A stretch of 38,221 bases of DNA from a virus. The notes below the pieces were generated by a model. It made no database searches. It saw nothing but the letters and a program-made list of their open reading frames with translations, and had not been told where the DNA came from. Location of the stretch: IMG/VR virus record IMGVR_UViG_3300044960_000301, positions 1 to 38,221 of that record; one strand, written 5' to 3'. The position numbers were made by a program, and so were the translations under genes. This document shows, in pieces, positions 27,351 through 35,794 of the stretch (position 1 is the first letter of the stretch; the number at the start of each line of letters is the position of its first letter).

Positions 27351-27710
27351 ATGCCTAGAGTGACTGTGAATATCCAATCTCCGCTCAGCTATCCGAGCCT
27401 TCCGCCTGCAGCAGATTCACTGGACATTGCGCTGACGCCAGCAGATCCGGTGAACTTTCAGCAGACGCCCATGAGCACGCCGTTCTATCTGATCGCGCTC
27501 AATACAGGCGCGTCCAATTACACGGTGACGATTACCAGCGTCCCGGATTCCAAGCGTCGCTCCGGTGATATCACGGGCTATACTCTGGCGCCGGGCGACA
27601 TGGTCATTCTGCGGTTCGATAATACCGAAGGATGGAAGCAGGCAGACGGGATGCTCTATTACCAGGCGAGCAACGCCGCAGTAAAATTCGCGGTCATTCC
27701 GATCGGGTAA
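27351..27710 (+). CDS. Small beta-rich virion protein
   Basis: ATG 27351 with GAGGAGG upstream; 119 aa. The beta-rich chain has NYTVTITSVPDSKRRSGDI, YTLAPGDMVIL and YYQASNAAVKFAVIPI. I recognise it as a family often found beside the tail tube gene in phages, perhaps a decoration or tube-associated protein. The precise place in the particle is not known to me. Confidence 0.6.
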   Translation: MPRVTVNIQSPLSYPSLPPAADSLDIALTPADPVNFQQTPMSTPFYLIALNTGASNYTVTITSVPDSKRRSGDITGYTLAPGDMVILRFDNTEGWKQADGMLYYQASNAAVKFAVIPIG

Positions 27711-27825
27711 CGCAGCGTGCAGCTAGGCAGAGGCTCTCGTCCTGGGAGCGTGTCCGTCAGCATGATTCGTGTACCAGATGTCAGTGTGTTGATCAGATTG
27801 AACAAAGGAGAAGGAGGGGTGGATC

Positions 27826-28242
27826 ATGGGCGAGCAGACTGTGCCAGTCCTATCAAAAGCGGCTATTCTCGCCGCGGAAGACATCCCAATGGAATGCGTT
27901 GATATGCGTCCCTATGGTTGGCCAGGCGTCGTGTATGTGTGTGGACTGAGCGGCGCAGGGCGAGACGCCTGGGAGTCGAGCTTGATTCGCGTCCGCGGGA
28001 CCAAGCACGAGGCGAATCTGCACAACGCCAGGGCGAAGCTGCTGCAGCGATGTCTGTGCAATGAACGGCGCGAGCTTCTGTTCGAGGAGGAAGAAATCGA
28101 GCAGCTGGGTACGAAGAGCGGTCGTGCTCTGGACTACCTCTTCGGCATTGCCAAGCGGCTCTCCGGGATTGGCGACGACGAAGTGAAGGAGTTAGTAAAA
28201 AACTCCGAGCCCAACCAGGGCGACTCTTCCAGCTCCGTCTAG
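27826..28242 (+). CDS. Tail assembly chaperone (lambda G-like)
   Basis: ATG 27826 with AAGGAGGGG upstream; 138 aa when translation stops at TAG 28240-28242. The alpha/beta domain (PVLSKAAILAAEDIPMECVD, CLCNERRELLF) fits the TAC family placed before the tape measure gene. Near the end, GTA AAA AAC places the slippery heptamer A AAA AAC (28197-28203) in the correct frame. Part of the ribosomes shift by -1 and make the longer G-T product. It holds tape-measure protein soluble during tail assembly. Confidence 0.85.
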   Translation: MGEQTVPVLSKAAILAAEDIPMECVDMRPYGWPGVVYVCGLSGAGRDAWESSLIRVRGTKHEANLHNARAKLLQRCLCNERRELLFEEEEIEQLGTKSGRALDYLFGIAKRLSGIGDDEVKELVKNSEPNQGDSSSSV

Positions 28243-28248
28243 CCCTGG
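28197..28248 (+). promoter_or_regulatory. Programmed -1 ribosomal frameshift site with stimulatory stem-loop
   Basis: The heptamer A AAA AAC lies at 28197-28203 in the 0 frame. Eleven bases later CCAGGGC (28215-28221) pairs perfectly with GCCCTGG (28242-28248); the 0-frame TAG is at the edge of that structure. The -1 frame beginning at 28203 is open straight into the chaperone T-type region and stops at 28571. Heptamer, spacer and stem match the classic arrangement. Confidence 0.9.
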
Positions 28249-28571
28249 CTCTGGGATTTCCGTCGAGACGGGCGCTTCTGACACATTTGTCGAGCCTGGA
28301 TCTGGCAGAATGGGAAGCTTATAGCCTCATTGAACCGTTTGGACCGCTGACCGACTACTGGCGGGCCGGGCTGATTGCCGCCATGGTGCGCAATGTCAAT
28401 CGTACACGAGAGTCGCAGCCCATCGCAAAGCCTGAAGATTTTGTGCCGAACCTGCCCGTGTTCGAGGAGACCGACGAGGAGGACGACGAGCAGCGAGCGC
28501 AGGACGTGGCTGAGCGCGTGCGATCCGCGTTTCGCCTACTCTCACGAGTGCACAAGGATCAGAAGACATGA
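28203..28571 (+). CDS. T domain of the frameshifted tail chaperone (G-T fusion)
   Basis: The -1 frame has no good start of its own; entry by frameshift after codon 126 of the G gene gives a 248-residue fusion. The text just after the shift (RLFQLRLALALGFPSRRALL, then SSLDLAEWEAYSLIEPFG) is conserved in T domains of tail chaperones and begins before any start codon, so the fusion is the natural product. The remainder is acidic and helical. Its stop overlaps the tape measure start by ATGA. Confidence 0.85.
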   Translation, partial: LRAQPGRLFQLRLALALGFPSRRALLTHLSSLDLAEWEAYSLIEPFGPLTDYWRAGLIAAMVRNVNRTRESQPIAKPEDFVPNLPVFEETDEEDDEQRAQDVAERVRSAFRLLSRVHKDQKT

Positions 28572-30919
28572 GCACGCTAACCCTTCAGTTAATCGCTGAT
28601 GCTAGCCGCCTCGTCGCAGGGCTGAGGACGGCACAGACGTCGCTCGATGCCTTCAGGGGTTCGGCCGGACAAGCGGGTGCGCAGTTAGGCGGGAACCTCA
28701 ACCGTGCGCTCGATACCTTGGCCGTCTTGAGCAAAGGTGGTGCGGCAGCGGTCGGAGTGCTAGCCGGAGGGATGGTCGCAGCGGCGACGGCCGCCACGAT
28801 GATGACGCTCAGTGCGGGTGCTCAGGCAGAGGCGATCGAAAAGCTATCGCAGAAGACGGGCATTGCGACGAGCACTCTGCAGGGATGGTCCGTCATCATG
28901 GCGGAAAACAATCTGCAGGGCGAAACGCTCACGTCCGCCATGCGCACCTTGTCCAAGCAAATCGTTGATGCACGGGATCCGGCGAGCAAAGCTGCCGTCG
29001 CCTTCGACGAAATGGGCATTTCCATCACCCAGCTGGGCTCGACGGAGTCCACGTTGCGAGCGGTGGCTGATCGATTCCAGTCCATGCCCGACGGACCGGA
29101 CAAGGCACGCATCGCTGTCGAGCTCTTCGGTAAAAGCGGACTCGAACTCATCCCCTTGCTGAACAAGGGTGCGCGCGCCTTCGATGAGAGCCGCGAGGCC
29201 GCCGTGCGCTTTGGCGCCGTGTTGACCGGGCCGCAACTGGCCGCCCTCTCCGCCGTCGATGATGCCGCCGATCGTTTGGGTGTGGCGCTGCAGGGGCTCA
29301 AGATGCAGCTCAGCGCGGCGTTTGCGCCGATCGTCGTCGCCGGCATCGAGAAGGTCACGTCGGCGATTGCCACGCTCACAAACATCACCGTCAACTACAG
29401 CCGGGCTCTGGAGCAGATCAAGAAAGAGCATCCATTCATCTCCGCCTTATCGCCTTCTATTGCCGCAGCGCTTGCAGCAGCCAGAGCCGCGCAGATGCCA
29501 CCGCCGAGTCCGCCGCCTGAGATGGCGCCACAGTTCGACAGCCACGTGGCCGAATTTGCACTCGCGGCTGCTGAAAAGCAGGAGGCGATCGGGCGGCGCA
29601 TCCGGGACCAGTCGATCGAGCGCTTCAAACTGACCGTGGCCGAAGGGCATGCGCAAGAAGTGCTCGGTCGCAACGTGCTGGCGATTGCGGAGCGCGAACA
29701 GGCGGAGCGCAACGCCGCCTTCGCTCGGCAGTTGGAGCTAGCGGAGCAGGTCCGCGCGCTCCAATTCGAGAAGCCCGCTGGCACCTCTGTCTTTGACGAG
29801 CAGCTCCAGGCCGTCCAGGCTCTCATGGCTCTCATGCCCGAATTGACCGTGCAAGAGGCCCATCTGCTCGCGCTGCACAATCAGTCGCAGGCCGAAGGCA
29901 TTGTGCAGCAGGCGACGGACGCCTGGCAACACCGGAACGACGTGCTCGATCTTGAGGTCGAAAAGCTGCAAGCGCTCGATGCCGTGCAGCAGACACTCTT
30001 CCGCGCAGAGTCTGGGCTCTTGGGCGCGTCCGAGGCGGCACGCCGGGTGCGCATGACGTTGATCGACGCGGAGGCGGACCGCGAACGAGCACGCATTGAG
30101 GAGACTATCTTCGACGAGCGCCGCAAGGCGGCCGCGCTGGAAGCCCTGGACCTGCGGACGGAGGCGCGCCGACGGCAGGCGATCCAGGAATTCCCCAGTT
30201 TCTTCGAAAAGCAGCTGCAGGATCTCGTCGCATCGAACGTCTTCAGCGTCGGCCAAATTGTGTCGTCCTGGACGAGCGGCGTGGCGACGATGATCGTCAA
30301 GGGCGGCGATCTGCGGGCGGTGTGGGAGCAGACGCAGATCGCGCTCGTGCAGGCCGCGCTCAATACGGCCGTGCAGCAGGCGGCGGCCGCGGCGCTGGCG
30401 GCGTCGGCGAACGAGGCGGCGGCCGCGAGCAGTGCCGGAGCCTGGACGGCGGCGGCCGGAGCGATCGGCACGGCGCTTGGCGCCATTGGGGCGGCGGCCA
30501 AGTCTCTCTGGTTCGACGCGATCCTGCCAGCTCTGACCGCAATCGGCGAAGCCATCATGGGCTTTCTGTCGGCGGTGGCGGCGGCGATGAAGGCGACCAT
30601 CTTCGGGATTCCCGTCGGTGTGGCCATCATGGTCGGCGTGGCAGGCATTGCCGCGGCACTCGCGGCGATGAAGGCCATTAGGTTTGCCGAGGGCGGGATT
30701 GCCACCGGACCGATGCAGGCCGTGATCGCTGAGGGCGGGTCGTCCGAGGCCGTCATTCCGCTGAATCGGCGCGGTGCAGCCTTCATGCGGGAAACGTTGG
30801 GGCTGGGCGGTGCCACGCAGCGCATTGAAGTGCCTGTCTATCTCGACGGTCGACAGATCGCGCTGGCTGTGAGCAATCGGCAAGATTCGGCGCTGCGTCG
30901 GATGGGGGTGCCAGCATGA
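28568..30919 (+). CDS. Tape measure protein
   Basis: 783 aa, ATGA-coupled to the chaperone. A TMP-type N-terminus (LIADASRLVAGLRTAQTSLD) is followed by long helices, a Pro-rich break near 315 (PPPSPPPEM), a heptad-rich centre, Ala-rich hydrophobic segments at about 600-700 (including IPVGVAIMVGVAGIAAAL) and the typical end RFAEGGIATGP, AEGGSSEAVIPL. It sets tail length; by the usual rule of about 0.15 nm per residue the tail would be near 115-120 nm. The hydrophobic segments may aid membrane passage of DNA. Confidence 0.95.
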   Translation: MSTLTLQLIADASRLVAGLRTAQTSLDAFRGSAGQAGAQLGGNLNRALDTLAVLSKGGAAAVGVLAGGMVAAATAATMMTLSAGAQAEAIEKLSQKTGIATSTLQGWSVIMAENNLQGETLTSAMRTLSKQIVDARDPASKAAVAFDEMGISITQLGSTESTLRAVADRFQSMPDGPDKARIAVELFGKSGLELIPLLNKGARAFDESREAAVRFGAVLTGPQLAALSAVDDAADRLGVALQGLKMQLSAAFAPIVVAGIEKVTSAIATLTNITVNYSRALEQIKKEHPFISALSPSIAAALAAARAAQMPPPSPPPEMAPQFDSHVAEFALAAAEKQEAIGRRIRDQSIERFKLTVAEGHAQEVLGRNVLAIAEREQAERNAAFARQLELAEQVRALQFEKPAGTSVFDEQLQAVQALMALMPELTVQEAHLLALHNQSQAEGIVQQATDAWQHRNDVLDLEVEKLQALDAVQQTLFRAESGLLGASEAARRVRMTLIDAEADRERARIEETIFDERRKAAALEALDLRTEARRRQAIQEFPSFFEKQLQDLVASNVFSVGQIVSSWTSGVATMIVKGGDLRAVWEQTQIALVQAALNTAVQQAAAAALAASANEAAAASSAGAWTAAAGAIGTALGAIGAAAKSLWFDAILPALTAIGEAIMGFLSAVAAAMKATIFGIPVGVAIMVGVAGIAAALAAMKAIRFAEGGIATGPMQAVIAEGGSSEAVIPLNRRGAAFMRETLGLGGATQRIEVPVYLDGRQIALAVSNRQDSALRRMGVPA

Positions 30920-32628
30920 TTGCCACGGTTGGCCATGCGGCATTCGGGTCGCTGCTGCAGGATTCTGGCGCGATTGCGGACGCGCTCGCCAACGCCCCCT
31001 TTATGCTGGAGCTCAACGGCCGCGATTGGCGATCATGGCTCGCCGTCAGCAGTGTGCAGATTGATGACACGCTGGGGCAGCCGCGGTCCTGTCAATTCGT
31101 GCTCATCAACCCGAGCACGACGCCTAAGCCCGGCGATCTCGTGCGGGTGCTGTATTACGCTGAGGTGCTCTTTGCGGGCATGATGAGTCGCGTGGAGCCC
31201 CAACCCAACACACCCATGAACGTCGTGCAGTATCAGTGCGAGGCAACCGACTGGTCGGTCCTGCTCGTGCGCCGGCGCTTGCGTCGGAATTTTACGAATG
31301 TGCCGGTGGTGAACATCATCGACAGCATCCTGGACAATGAAGTCGCGGGCGAGGGGCTCTCGATCGGCACGATTGATCAGGGGCCCACTATTCCGCTGGT
31401 CGATGCGCGGAATGCACGCATCTTCGACGTCTTGCGTGACGTGGCCGGAGCCACCGGACAGTCCATGTCTATCGATGCCGACAAGCGCGTGCACATCAGG
31501 AGCACATCCGGCGAGACGGCGCCGATCGTCATCGACGAGACGACGGTCGAGGCGTCGTCCCTGGTCGAAGACCTCGAAACCTATCGCAACGTGCAGACGG
31601 TGATCGTGACCGGCACGCCGGCCGTGGGCACCGAGGAGAAGCGGACCGTCACGATCGTGCGGCAGAACGCCGAGCAGATCGCGGCACGGCAGGCCATCGA
31701 AGGAGGCACGGGGCGCTATGAGGACATTGAGGAAGTGACGCATCCGACCTCAAATGACGCAGCGGATCTCGCGTTGATGGGGATTGGATATGCCAACTTG
31801 CGGCTGGCCACGAGCGGCGTGCCGCGCACGACCTTGGCGGTCCGCCTCCGCGGATACGGCTTCCGGGCCGGACAAGTCGCCTCCGTGAATTTGCCGGCCG
31901 TGGGAGCTGTGGGCACATGGTTAATCCAGCGGGCCTCGGCGCGTGAGCAGCACGCACGACATCTCGTCTACGACCTTGAGCTCACGCGATCCGGCGCGCA
32001 ACAACGCGCCTATGAGGCCTGGCTCAATATCGTGCGGGCCGGAAAGGTCGTGGTGCAACTGCCGAGTGCCGTGACCAACAATCTCGCCGTGTTCAATACG
32101 CCCGGCTCCTACACCTGGACGGCTCCCGTGAGCGGCCTGGTGGAGTTCACGTGCTATGGTGGCAGCGGCGGGGCTGGTGGGAAATGGGCCTACACCCAAC
32201 TCCAAGGACACCAGTTTGTCTGTACGGGAGTGGCCTATGGCGGGGCTGGCGGGAATAGTGGCAAGGCCGTGACCACACTCTCTGTGGTCGCCGGTCAGGT
32301 CTATGACGTGATCGTCGGCGCGGCGGGACTGCCGGGCAGCAATGGGCACGGAAATTTGGCGTGCGCCCCCACTTCCGTCGCTGCCACAGGCGGGACGGCG
32401 GGGAGCTCGTCCCAGGTCAAACTTGGCGCGCTGGTGAAGTGTCAGGGAGACGGAGGAGGCGGTGGCGGCGCGGCCAGCGGTGACGATTTCAACGGGTCGC
32501 CTGGCGCACCAGGCAGTCCTGGCAGTGGCATCGGCGACGCCGTGACGGTCGGCGGCGGAAAGTCGGGCGGCGCGAATGCGCCCGATCCACAGTCAGGCCA
32601 AGACGGGCTCGTCGAGATTCGGTGGTAG
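30916..32628 (+). CDS. Baseplate hub/tail protein with glycine-rich C-terminal domain
   Basis: 570 aa, ATGA-coupled to the tape measure gene. Residues 1-370 look like the hub family (gp27/Dit-Tal-like): VSSVQIDDTLGQPRSCQF, GDLVRVLYYAEVLFAGMM, VVNIIDSILD, and RLRGYGFRAGQVASV. From about 395 a distinct domain begins (GSYTWTAPVSGLVEFTCYGG) and is very rich in glycine (GGSGGAGG, YGGAGGNSG, GDGGGGGGAA). Such domains form packed polyglycine helices in some phage adhesins, so this part may contact the host receptor. The fusion of hub and adhesin is inference. Confidence 0.75.
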   Translation: MIATVGHAAFGSLLQDSGAIADALANAPFMLELNGRDWRSWLAVSSVQIDDTLGQPRSCQFVLINPSTTPKPGDLVRVLYYAEVLFAGMMSRVEPQPNTPMNVVQYQCEATDWSVLLVRRRLRRNFTNVPVVNIIDSILDNEVAGEGLSIGTIDQGPTIPLVDARNARIFDVLRDVAGATGQSMSIDADKRVHIRSTSGETAPIVIDETTVEASSLVEDLETYRNVQTVIVTGTPAVGTEEKRTVTIVRQNAEQIAARQAIEGGTGRYEDIEEVTHPTSNDAADLALMGIGYANLRLATSGVPRTTLAVRLRGYGFRAGQVASVNLPAVGAVGTWLIQRASAREQHARHLVYDLELTRSGAQQRAYEAWLNIVRAGKVVVQLPSAVTNNLAVFNTPGSYTWTAPVSGLVEFTCYGGSGGAGGKWAYTQLQGHQFVCTGVAYGGAGGNSGKAVTTLSVVAGQVYDVIVGAAGLPGSNGHGNLACAPTSVAATGGTAGSSSQVKLGALVKCQGDGGGGGGAASGDDFNGSPGAPGSPGSGIGDAVTVGGGKSGGANAPDPQSGQDGLVEIRW

Positions 32629-32637
32629 AGGGCAAGG

Positions 32638-34212
32638 ATGGCGACCCCAGTCAAGAATTTCGCCAAGGTCACCGTCAGTACCGGCTATGATTCGTCGGCC
32701 ACGTCGATCGTCTTGGCGACCGGGCACGGCTCGCGACTTCCCAGCACCGTCCCCTATCCGCTCGTCTGGTGGAATGCCACGGACTACAGCGATCCAAGCG
32801 ACGATCCGAACCGCGAAATCGTGATGGTGACAGCTCGCTCGGGCGACACGCTCACCGTCACGCGCGCCGCCGAAGGCACCACCGCGACGGCGAAGAACGT
32901 GGCCGGAAAAACCTACAAGATGATCCTGAGCATTACGGCGGGCATGTGGGCCGACGTCCATGAACGCGGCTTGTCCGAGAGTTTCCGGGGCCTCGTTGTG
33001 CAGCCTCATCCGAGTGCGGACCAGAGGCTCTCCAAGGTGCTGTTTCGCGCGGATGCCATCGTGATGGACGACGGCGAGGAGATCACCGACTGGAACAATA
33101 TCGTCGTGGATCTGGCCGCGTCTGGCGTGAACGGACTCGATACCGGCAGCGAAGCGCCCTCGACCGCCTATGAACTCTATGCGATCTACAACGGCACGAC
33201 GAAGGCCGGCTTGTTGCACAAGGCGAAGAATTACCGCGAAGACACCAGTTTGACGAGCGGCGAAGACGGCCAGCACGCGCTGCGCGACAACAACGCACGC
33301 ACGAAGCTGAGTCAGGGCTTTCAACTAGCGACAGCCGGGCCGGTCGAATTCATTGATGTCAAGTTGGTCAAGACCGGCACCCCGACGGGGAATTATTGGT
33401 TCACCATCGAGAGTACGGCGGGGGGCGTGCCGAGCGGGACCGTGCTCGCGATGAGCGACAAGTATGACGTGTCCCTGCTCACGACTGATGCGACCTGGGT
33501 GCGCATGCCCTTCAGGGCACCGGCGAGCCTCTCGGCTGCCACGCAATATCATCTCGTCCTGCAGGGTGACTTCACCGTCAGCGCCTCGAATTTCATGGCC
33601 TGGCGCGCCGACACCACCGCGGCCACCTATGCGAACGGGTCGAAGGCGGCCTATGACGGCACGACCTGGACGAACGATCCGGATGACGACTTCATGTTCA
33701 AGGTCTGGGTGACCGAGAACGACACGCCCGTGGTCCTCCCGAGCGGCTATACGCAGAAGGCGCTGATCTGTCCATTCGTGTACAACGACAGCGACAGCCA
33801 TCTGCGCCAGTTCATGCAGCTCGGGCGCAGCATCCAGTGCTTCGCGCGGACCCCGCAGGCGGTGTCAGCGAACGATCAATGGACGATCTTTCCTGCCGGT
33901 GCCGCTCCACTCATCCCGACGCTGTACCATTTGAGCGCTCATGTGCCACCAAGGCCCTGCACGATCCACGTCACACACGGCGCCACCGGCACGCTGGGGA
34001 TTCTTCAATACGGCCATATCAGAGCGACGTGGATTGGCCCACCACAGTGGGCGTCTGGGCCTGGTGCGACTCCTGGGCACGCGGTCTGGACGGCATCATC
34101 GGATGGGTTCACCTATTCGTCGAGAGTGGCGGTCTGCATCGAATATCAGGGAATGATGGCACGATCTGGGAGCGCGTCGTTGTTCGCCCGAATCAACCAA
34201 ATCGATTGGTAA
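32638..34212 (+). CDS. Tail fibre / virion surface protein
   Basis: 524 aa from ATG 32638. Residues 1-105 (YDSSATSIVLATGHGSRLP, YPLVWWNATDY, EIVMVTARSGDTLTVTRAAE) are a widespread N-terminal tail-attachment domain in phage fibres. A central lectin-like beta region (SQGFQLATAGPVEFIDVKLV, GNYWFTIES, QYHLVLQGDF) and a further beta domain follow. It probably forms part of the receptor-binding apparatus. Confidence 0.75.
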   Translation: MATPVKNFAKVTVSTGYDSSATSIVLATGHGSRLPSTVPYPLVWWNATDYSDPSDDPNREIVMVTARSGDTLTVTRAAEGTTATAKNVAGKTYKMILSITAGMWADVHERGLSESFRGLVVQPHPSADQRLSKVLFRADAIVMDDGEEITDWNNIVVDLAASGVNGLDTGSEAPSTAYELYAIYNGTTKAGLLHKAKNYREDTSLTSGEDGQHALRDNNARTKLSQGFQLATAGPVEFIDVKLVKTGTPTGNYWFTIESTAGGVPSGTVLAMSDKYDVSLLTTDATWVRMPFRAPASLSAATQYHLVLQGDFTVSASNFMAWRADTTAATYANGSKAAYDGTTWTNDPDDDFMFKVWVTENDTPVVLPSGYTQKALICPFVYNDSDSHLRQFMQLGRSIQCFARTPQAVSANDQWTIFPAGAAPLIPTLYHLSAHVPPRPCTIHVTHGATGTLGILQYGHIRATWIGPPQWASGPGATPGHAVWTASSDGFTYSSRVAVCIEYQGMMARSGSASLFARINQIDW

Positions 34213-34215
34213 TCG

Positions 34216-34557
34216 ATGAGCACGATCAAGTGGGCCTACAAGCTGGCGACCGGCGAGTTCACCGTGGGGGGACCGTGTGAGCCGCTCTATGATCCGACGA
34301 CCGAGGCCGTGGTGTCACTGCCGCGCTATCCGGACCTGCGAACGGAGCGCTATGATGTCAGCGCGCCGGGCGGGATTCGTCCGGCCACGGCGGAGGAGAT
34401 CAGCGCCTATGATGCGGCGCGGAGCGATGAACGGGCGAAGGCCCAGTTCGACGGCGACAAGTTCATGAGGGCCATCGCGATCTGGACGGCGCAACGACTC
34501 GGCGTGCCGCTCGCGCAGGCACGGCAGGAGATTTTGACCATTCTGAAAACGCTCTAA
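34216..34557 (+). CDS. Small tail-associated or fibre-assembly protein
   Basis: 113 aa from ATG 34216, three bases after the fibre gene stop. It begins with a compact beta part (KWAYKLATGEFTVGG) and ends helically (KFMRAIAIWTAQRLG, QARQEILTILKTL). The layout resembles small proteins encoded after fibre genes that act in fibre folding or sit on the tail. No diagnostic motif. Confidence 0.5.
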   Translation: MSTIKWAYKLATGEFTVGGPCEPLYDPTTEAVVSLPRYPDLRTERYDVSAPGGIRPATAEEISAYDAARSDERAKAQFDGDKFMRAIAIWTAQRLGVPLAQARQEILTILKTL

Positions 34558-34639
34558 TGTGCTGTCGCTGACATCGCCGCCGTGCTCGTCAACACTGAGC
34601 ATGGGAATAGGCGTCATGCTCATCTATGGGAGGTGCTTA

Positions 34640-34804
34640 ATGACTGATCCAAAAACCACGATTTGGGGTGCTCTTTCCGCCACGGGGTTAGCAGTGTTTA
34701 CGTATATGCAAACAAACGGTGACATTTCTAATCCCGCGTTCTGGTTCGGATTGTTGGCCGTCATTGGGAATGCGCTTCACGGATACTTTAGCGCCGATAA
34801 GTAA
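34640..34804 (+). CDS. Holin-like protein with two membrane helices
   Basis: I choose ATG 34640 (54 aa) because GGGAGGT lies just upstream. Two hydrophobic helices (IWGALSATGLAVFTYMQ and PAFWFGLLAVIGNALHGYF) are separated by a polar turn (TNGDISN), with a short charged end. This is the class II holin layout. The next two genes look like lysis accessories. Holins permeabilise the inner membrane at the end of infection. Confidence 0.65.
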   Translation: MTDPKTTIWGALSATGLAVFTYMQTNGDISNPAFWFGLLAVIGNALHGYFSADK

Positions 34805-34812
34805 TGTAAGTA

Positions 34813-35037
34813 ATGGCTTGGTCGGACGCAATCAGTGGCCTTGCGAGCGCATTCTCGCAGGTGTTCCGGTGGGCCTTTGGCTCACAGACCAGGCAGGAGC
34901 GTCGTCTGGAGGCGGAAGCTGAGGCCCTGGAGAAGGAGTGGCATGACACAAGTGATCCACAGCGTCTTGATCGGCTCAATGATATTCGGGCTCGTCTCAA
35001 GCGGTTGCGCGACAAAGCCGCAGCCCGTCGTCTCTAG
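34813..35037 (+). CDS. Coiled-coil protein overlapping the lipoprotein gene (inner spanin-like position)
   Basis: 74 aa from ATG 34813; the Shine-Dalgarno is poor. The N-terminal 22 residues are amphipathic (ISGLASAFSQVFRWAFG) rather than a clear membrane helix; the rest is a highly charged coil (RRLEAEAEALEKEW, RLDRLNDIRARLKRLRD). Its end overlaps by 95 bases a lipoprotein gene in another frame, the arrangement of Rz/Rz1 pairs. The missing strong anchor makes the spanin call tentative. Confidence 0.5.
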   Translation: MAWSDAISGLASAFSQVFRWAFGSQTRQERRLEAEAEALEKEWHDTSDPQRLDRLNDIRARLKRLRDKAAARRL

Positions 35038-35209
35038 CGAAGCGTGCTATCACGCCATTATCAGAGAGCCGGAGGCTCAGTGGCTCAACGCCAGTGGCTG
35101 GGCGCTTGTGAAGCCAGGAGACCTCGTCATTGCTCGCTACTGTGCTGATGAGGATATTCAGTCTATCGTCAACCAGATCCGTGCCCTCACCAATGACGCA
35201 AAGCCATGA
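34943..35209 (+). CDS. Outer-membrane spanin-like lipoprotein
   Basis: I choose ATG 34943 because GAAGGAG lies upstream; 88 aa. The signal peptide HSVLIGSMIFGLVSSGC ends in an SSGC lipobox with the lipidated cysteine near residue 22. The mature part is 67 residues, with further Cys at about 35 and 67. It starts inside the previous coil gene in a different frame, like nested Rz1 genes. Outer-membrane spanins bridge to the inner partner and fuse membranes in the last step of Gram-negative lysis. Confidence 0.6.
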   Translation: MTQVIHSVLIGSMIFGLVSSGCATKPQPVVSSEACYHAIIREPEAQWLNASGWALVKPGDLVIARYCADEDIQSIVNQIRALTNDAKP

Positions 35210-35517
35210 AGGTGTGTCTCTGGCACAAGAAGATTGCTGCCTCGCCAGGTCATTCACTGTGCGAGACGTGCTTGCTGCGCTTGCGCATCCGCGCGCGGTT
35301 GCAGCGTGGGGTGCGGCTCAAGAAGATTCGCTGTCTGAGGTGTGCTCGATCAACCACCGTGCGCGCAGACTGGCGCTTGTGCTGGGTCTGCCGCCGAACC
35401 TTAAGGAGGAATCCCGATGCTGAAATTCGGAAGAACTTTGCTCTTGATCCTGATCGCTATCTGCGCGCCCGCGCTGGCCGAGGCCGCAACGGTGAATCTC
35501 TCGGCCGATCCGAATAG
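35206..35517 (+). CDS. Small Cys-rich, Arg-rich putative zinc protein
   Basis: 103 aa, ATGA-coupled to the lipoprotein gene. Cysteine pairs at CLWH, CETC, CLRC and CWVC lie in an extremely basic chain (LRLRIRARLQRGVRLKK), suggesting two zinc sites and nucleic-acid binding. The last 33 residues overlap the next gene in another frame and are low-complexity, so the functional part probably ends earlier. Confidence 0.55.
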   Translation: MKVCLWHKKIAASPGHSLCETCLLRLRIRARLQRGVRLKKIRCLRCARSTTVRADWRLCWVCRRTLRRNPDAEIRKNFALDPDRYLRARAGRGRNGESLGRSE

Positions 35518-35794
35518 TGAACCTGATTGGGCCGGCGACAACCTCTACCGGGCCACTGGGCCGTGCGCCAACCCCGGCGCGTTTGCCAAGGTGGCTAACG
35601 TCCCAAAAACGAGCGCCGGCGCTATCGTGCAGTTTGCTGATACTGTCACACTCGACGGCACCTACTGCTACGCAGCAACAGCCCTCGACACGGCCGGGAA
35701 CGAAAGCATCTTCTCAAACAAGGTGGAGGTCACGGTCAACGTAAACCCTCCCAGCCCCCCGGCCAACCTGCGGAGTGTCGGTGTCGTGCCCTGA
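35417..35794 (+). CDS. Secreted Ig/fibronectin III-like protein
   Basis: ATG 35417 with AAGGAGG upstream; 125 aa. A classical Sec signal peptide (RTLLLILIAICAPALAEA) is followed by a cleavage site near residue 23. The mature part is one fibronectin III-like beta sandwich (VNLSADPNSEPDWAGDNLYR, GTYCYAATALDTAGNES, NKVEVTV) with two cysteines, ending in PPSPPANLRSVG. Phage proteins with cleavable signals act in the periplasm or on the cell surface. A role in exclusion or cell-wall contact is possible. Confidence 0.65.
   Translation: MLKFGRTLLLILIAICAPALAEAATVNLSADPNSEPDWAGDNLYRATGPCANPGAFAKVANVPKTSAGAIVQFADTVTLDGTYCYAATALDTAGNESIFSNKVEVTVNVNPPSPPANLRSVGVVP

Noticed and set aside
27711-27825. 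Possible small gene before the tail chaperone
   Set aside because: Frames here run through the chaperone ribosome site and have no good start context of their own; treated as a leader.
29738-30943. Long minus-strand frames opposite the tape measure gene
   Set aside because: They mirror Ala-rich tape-measure codons; no start context or family resemblance.
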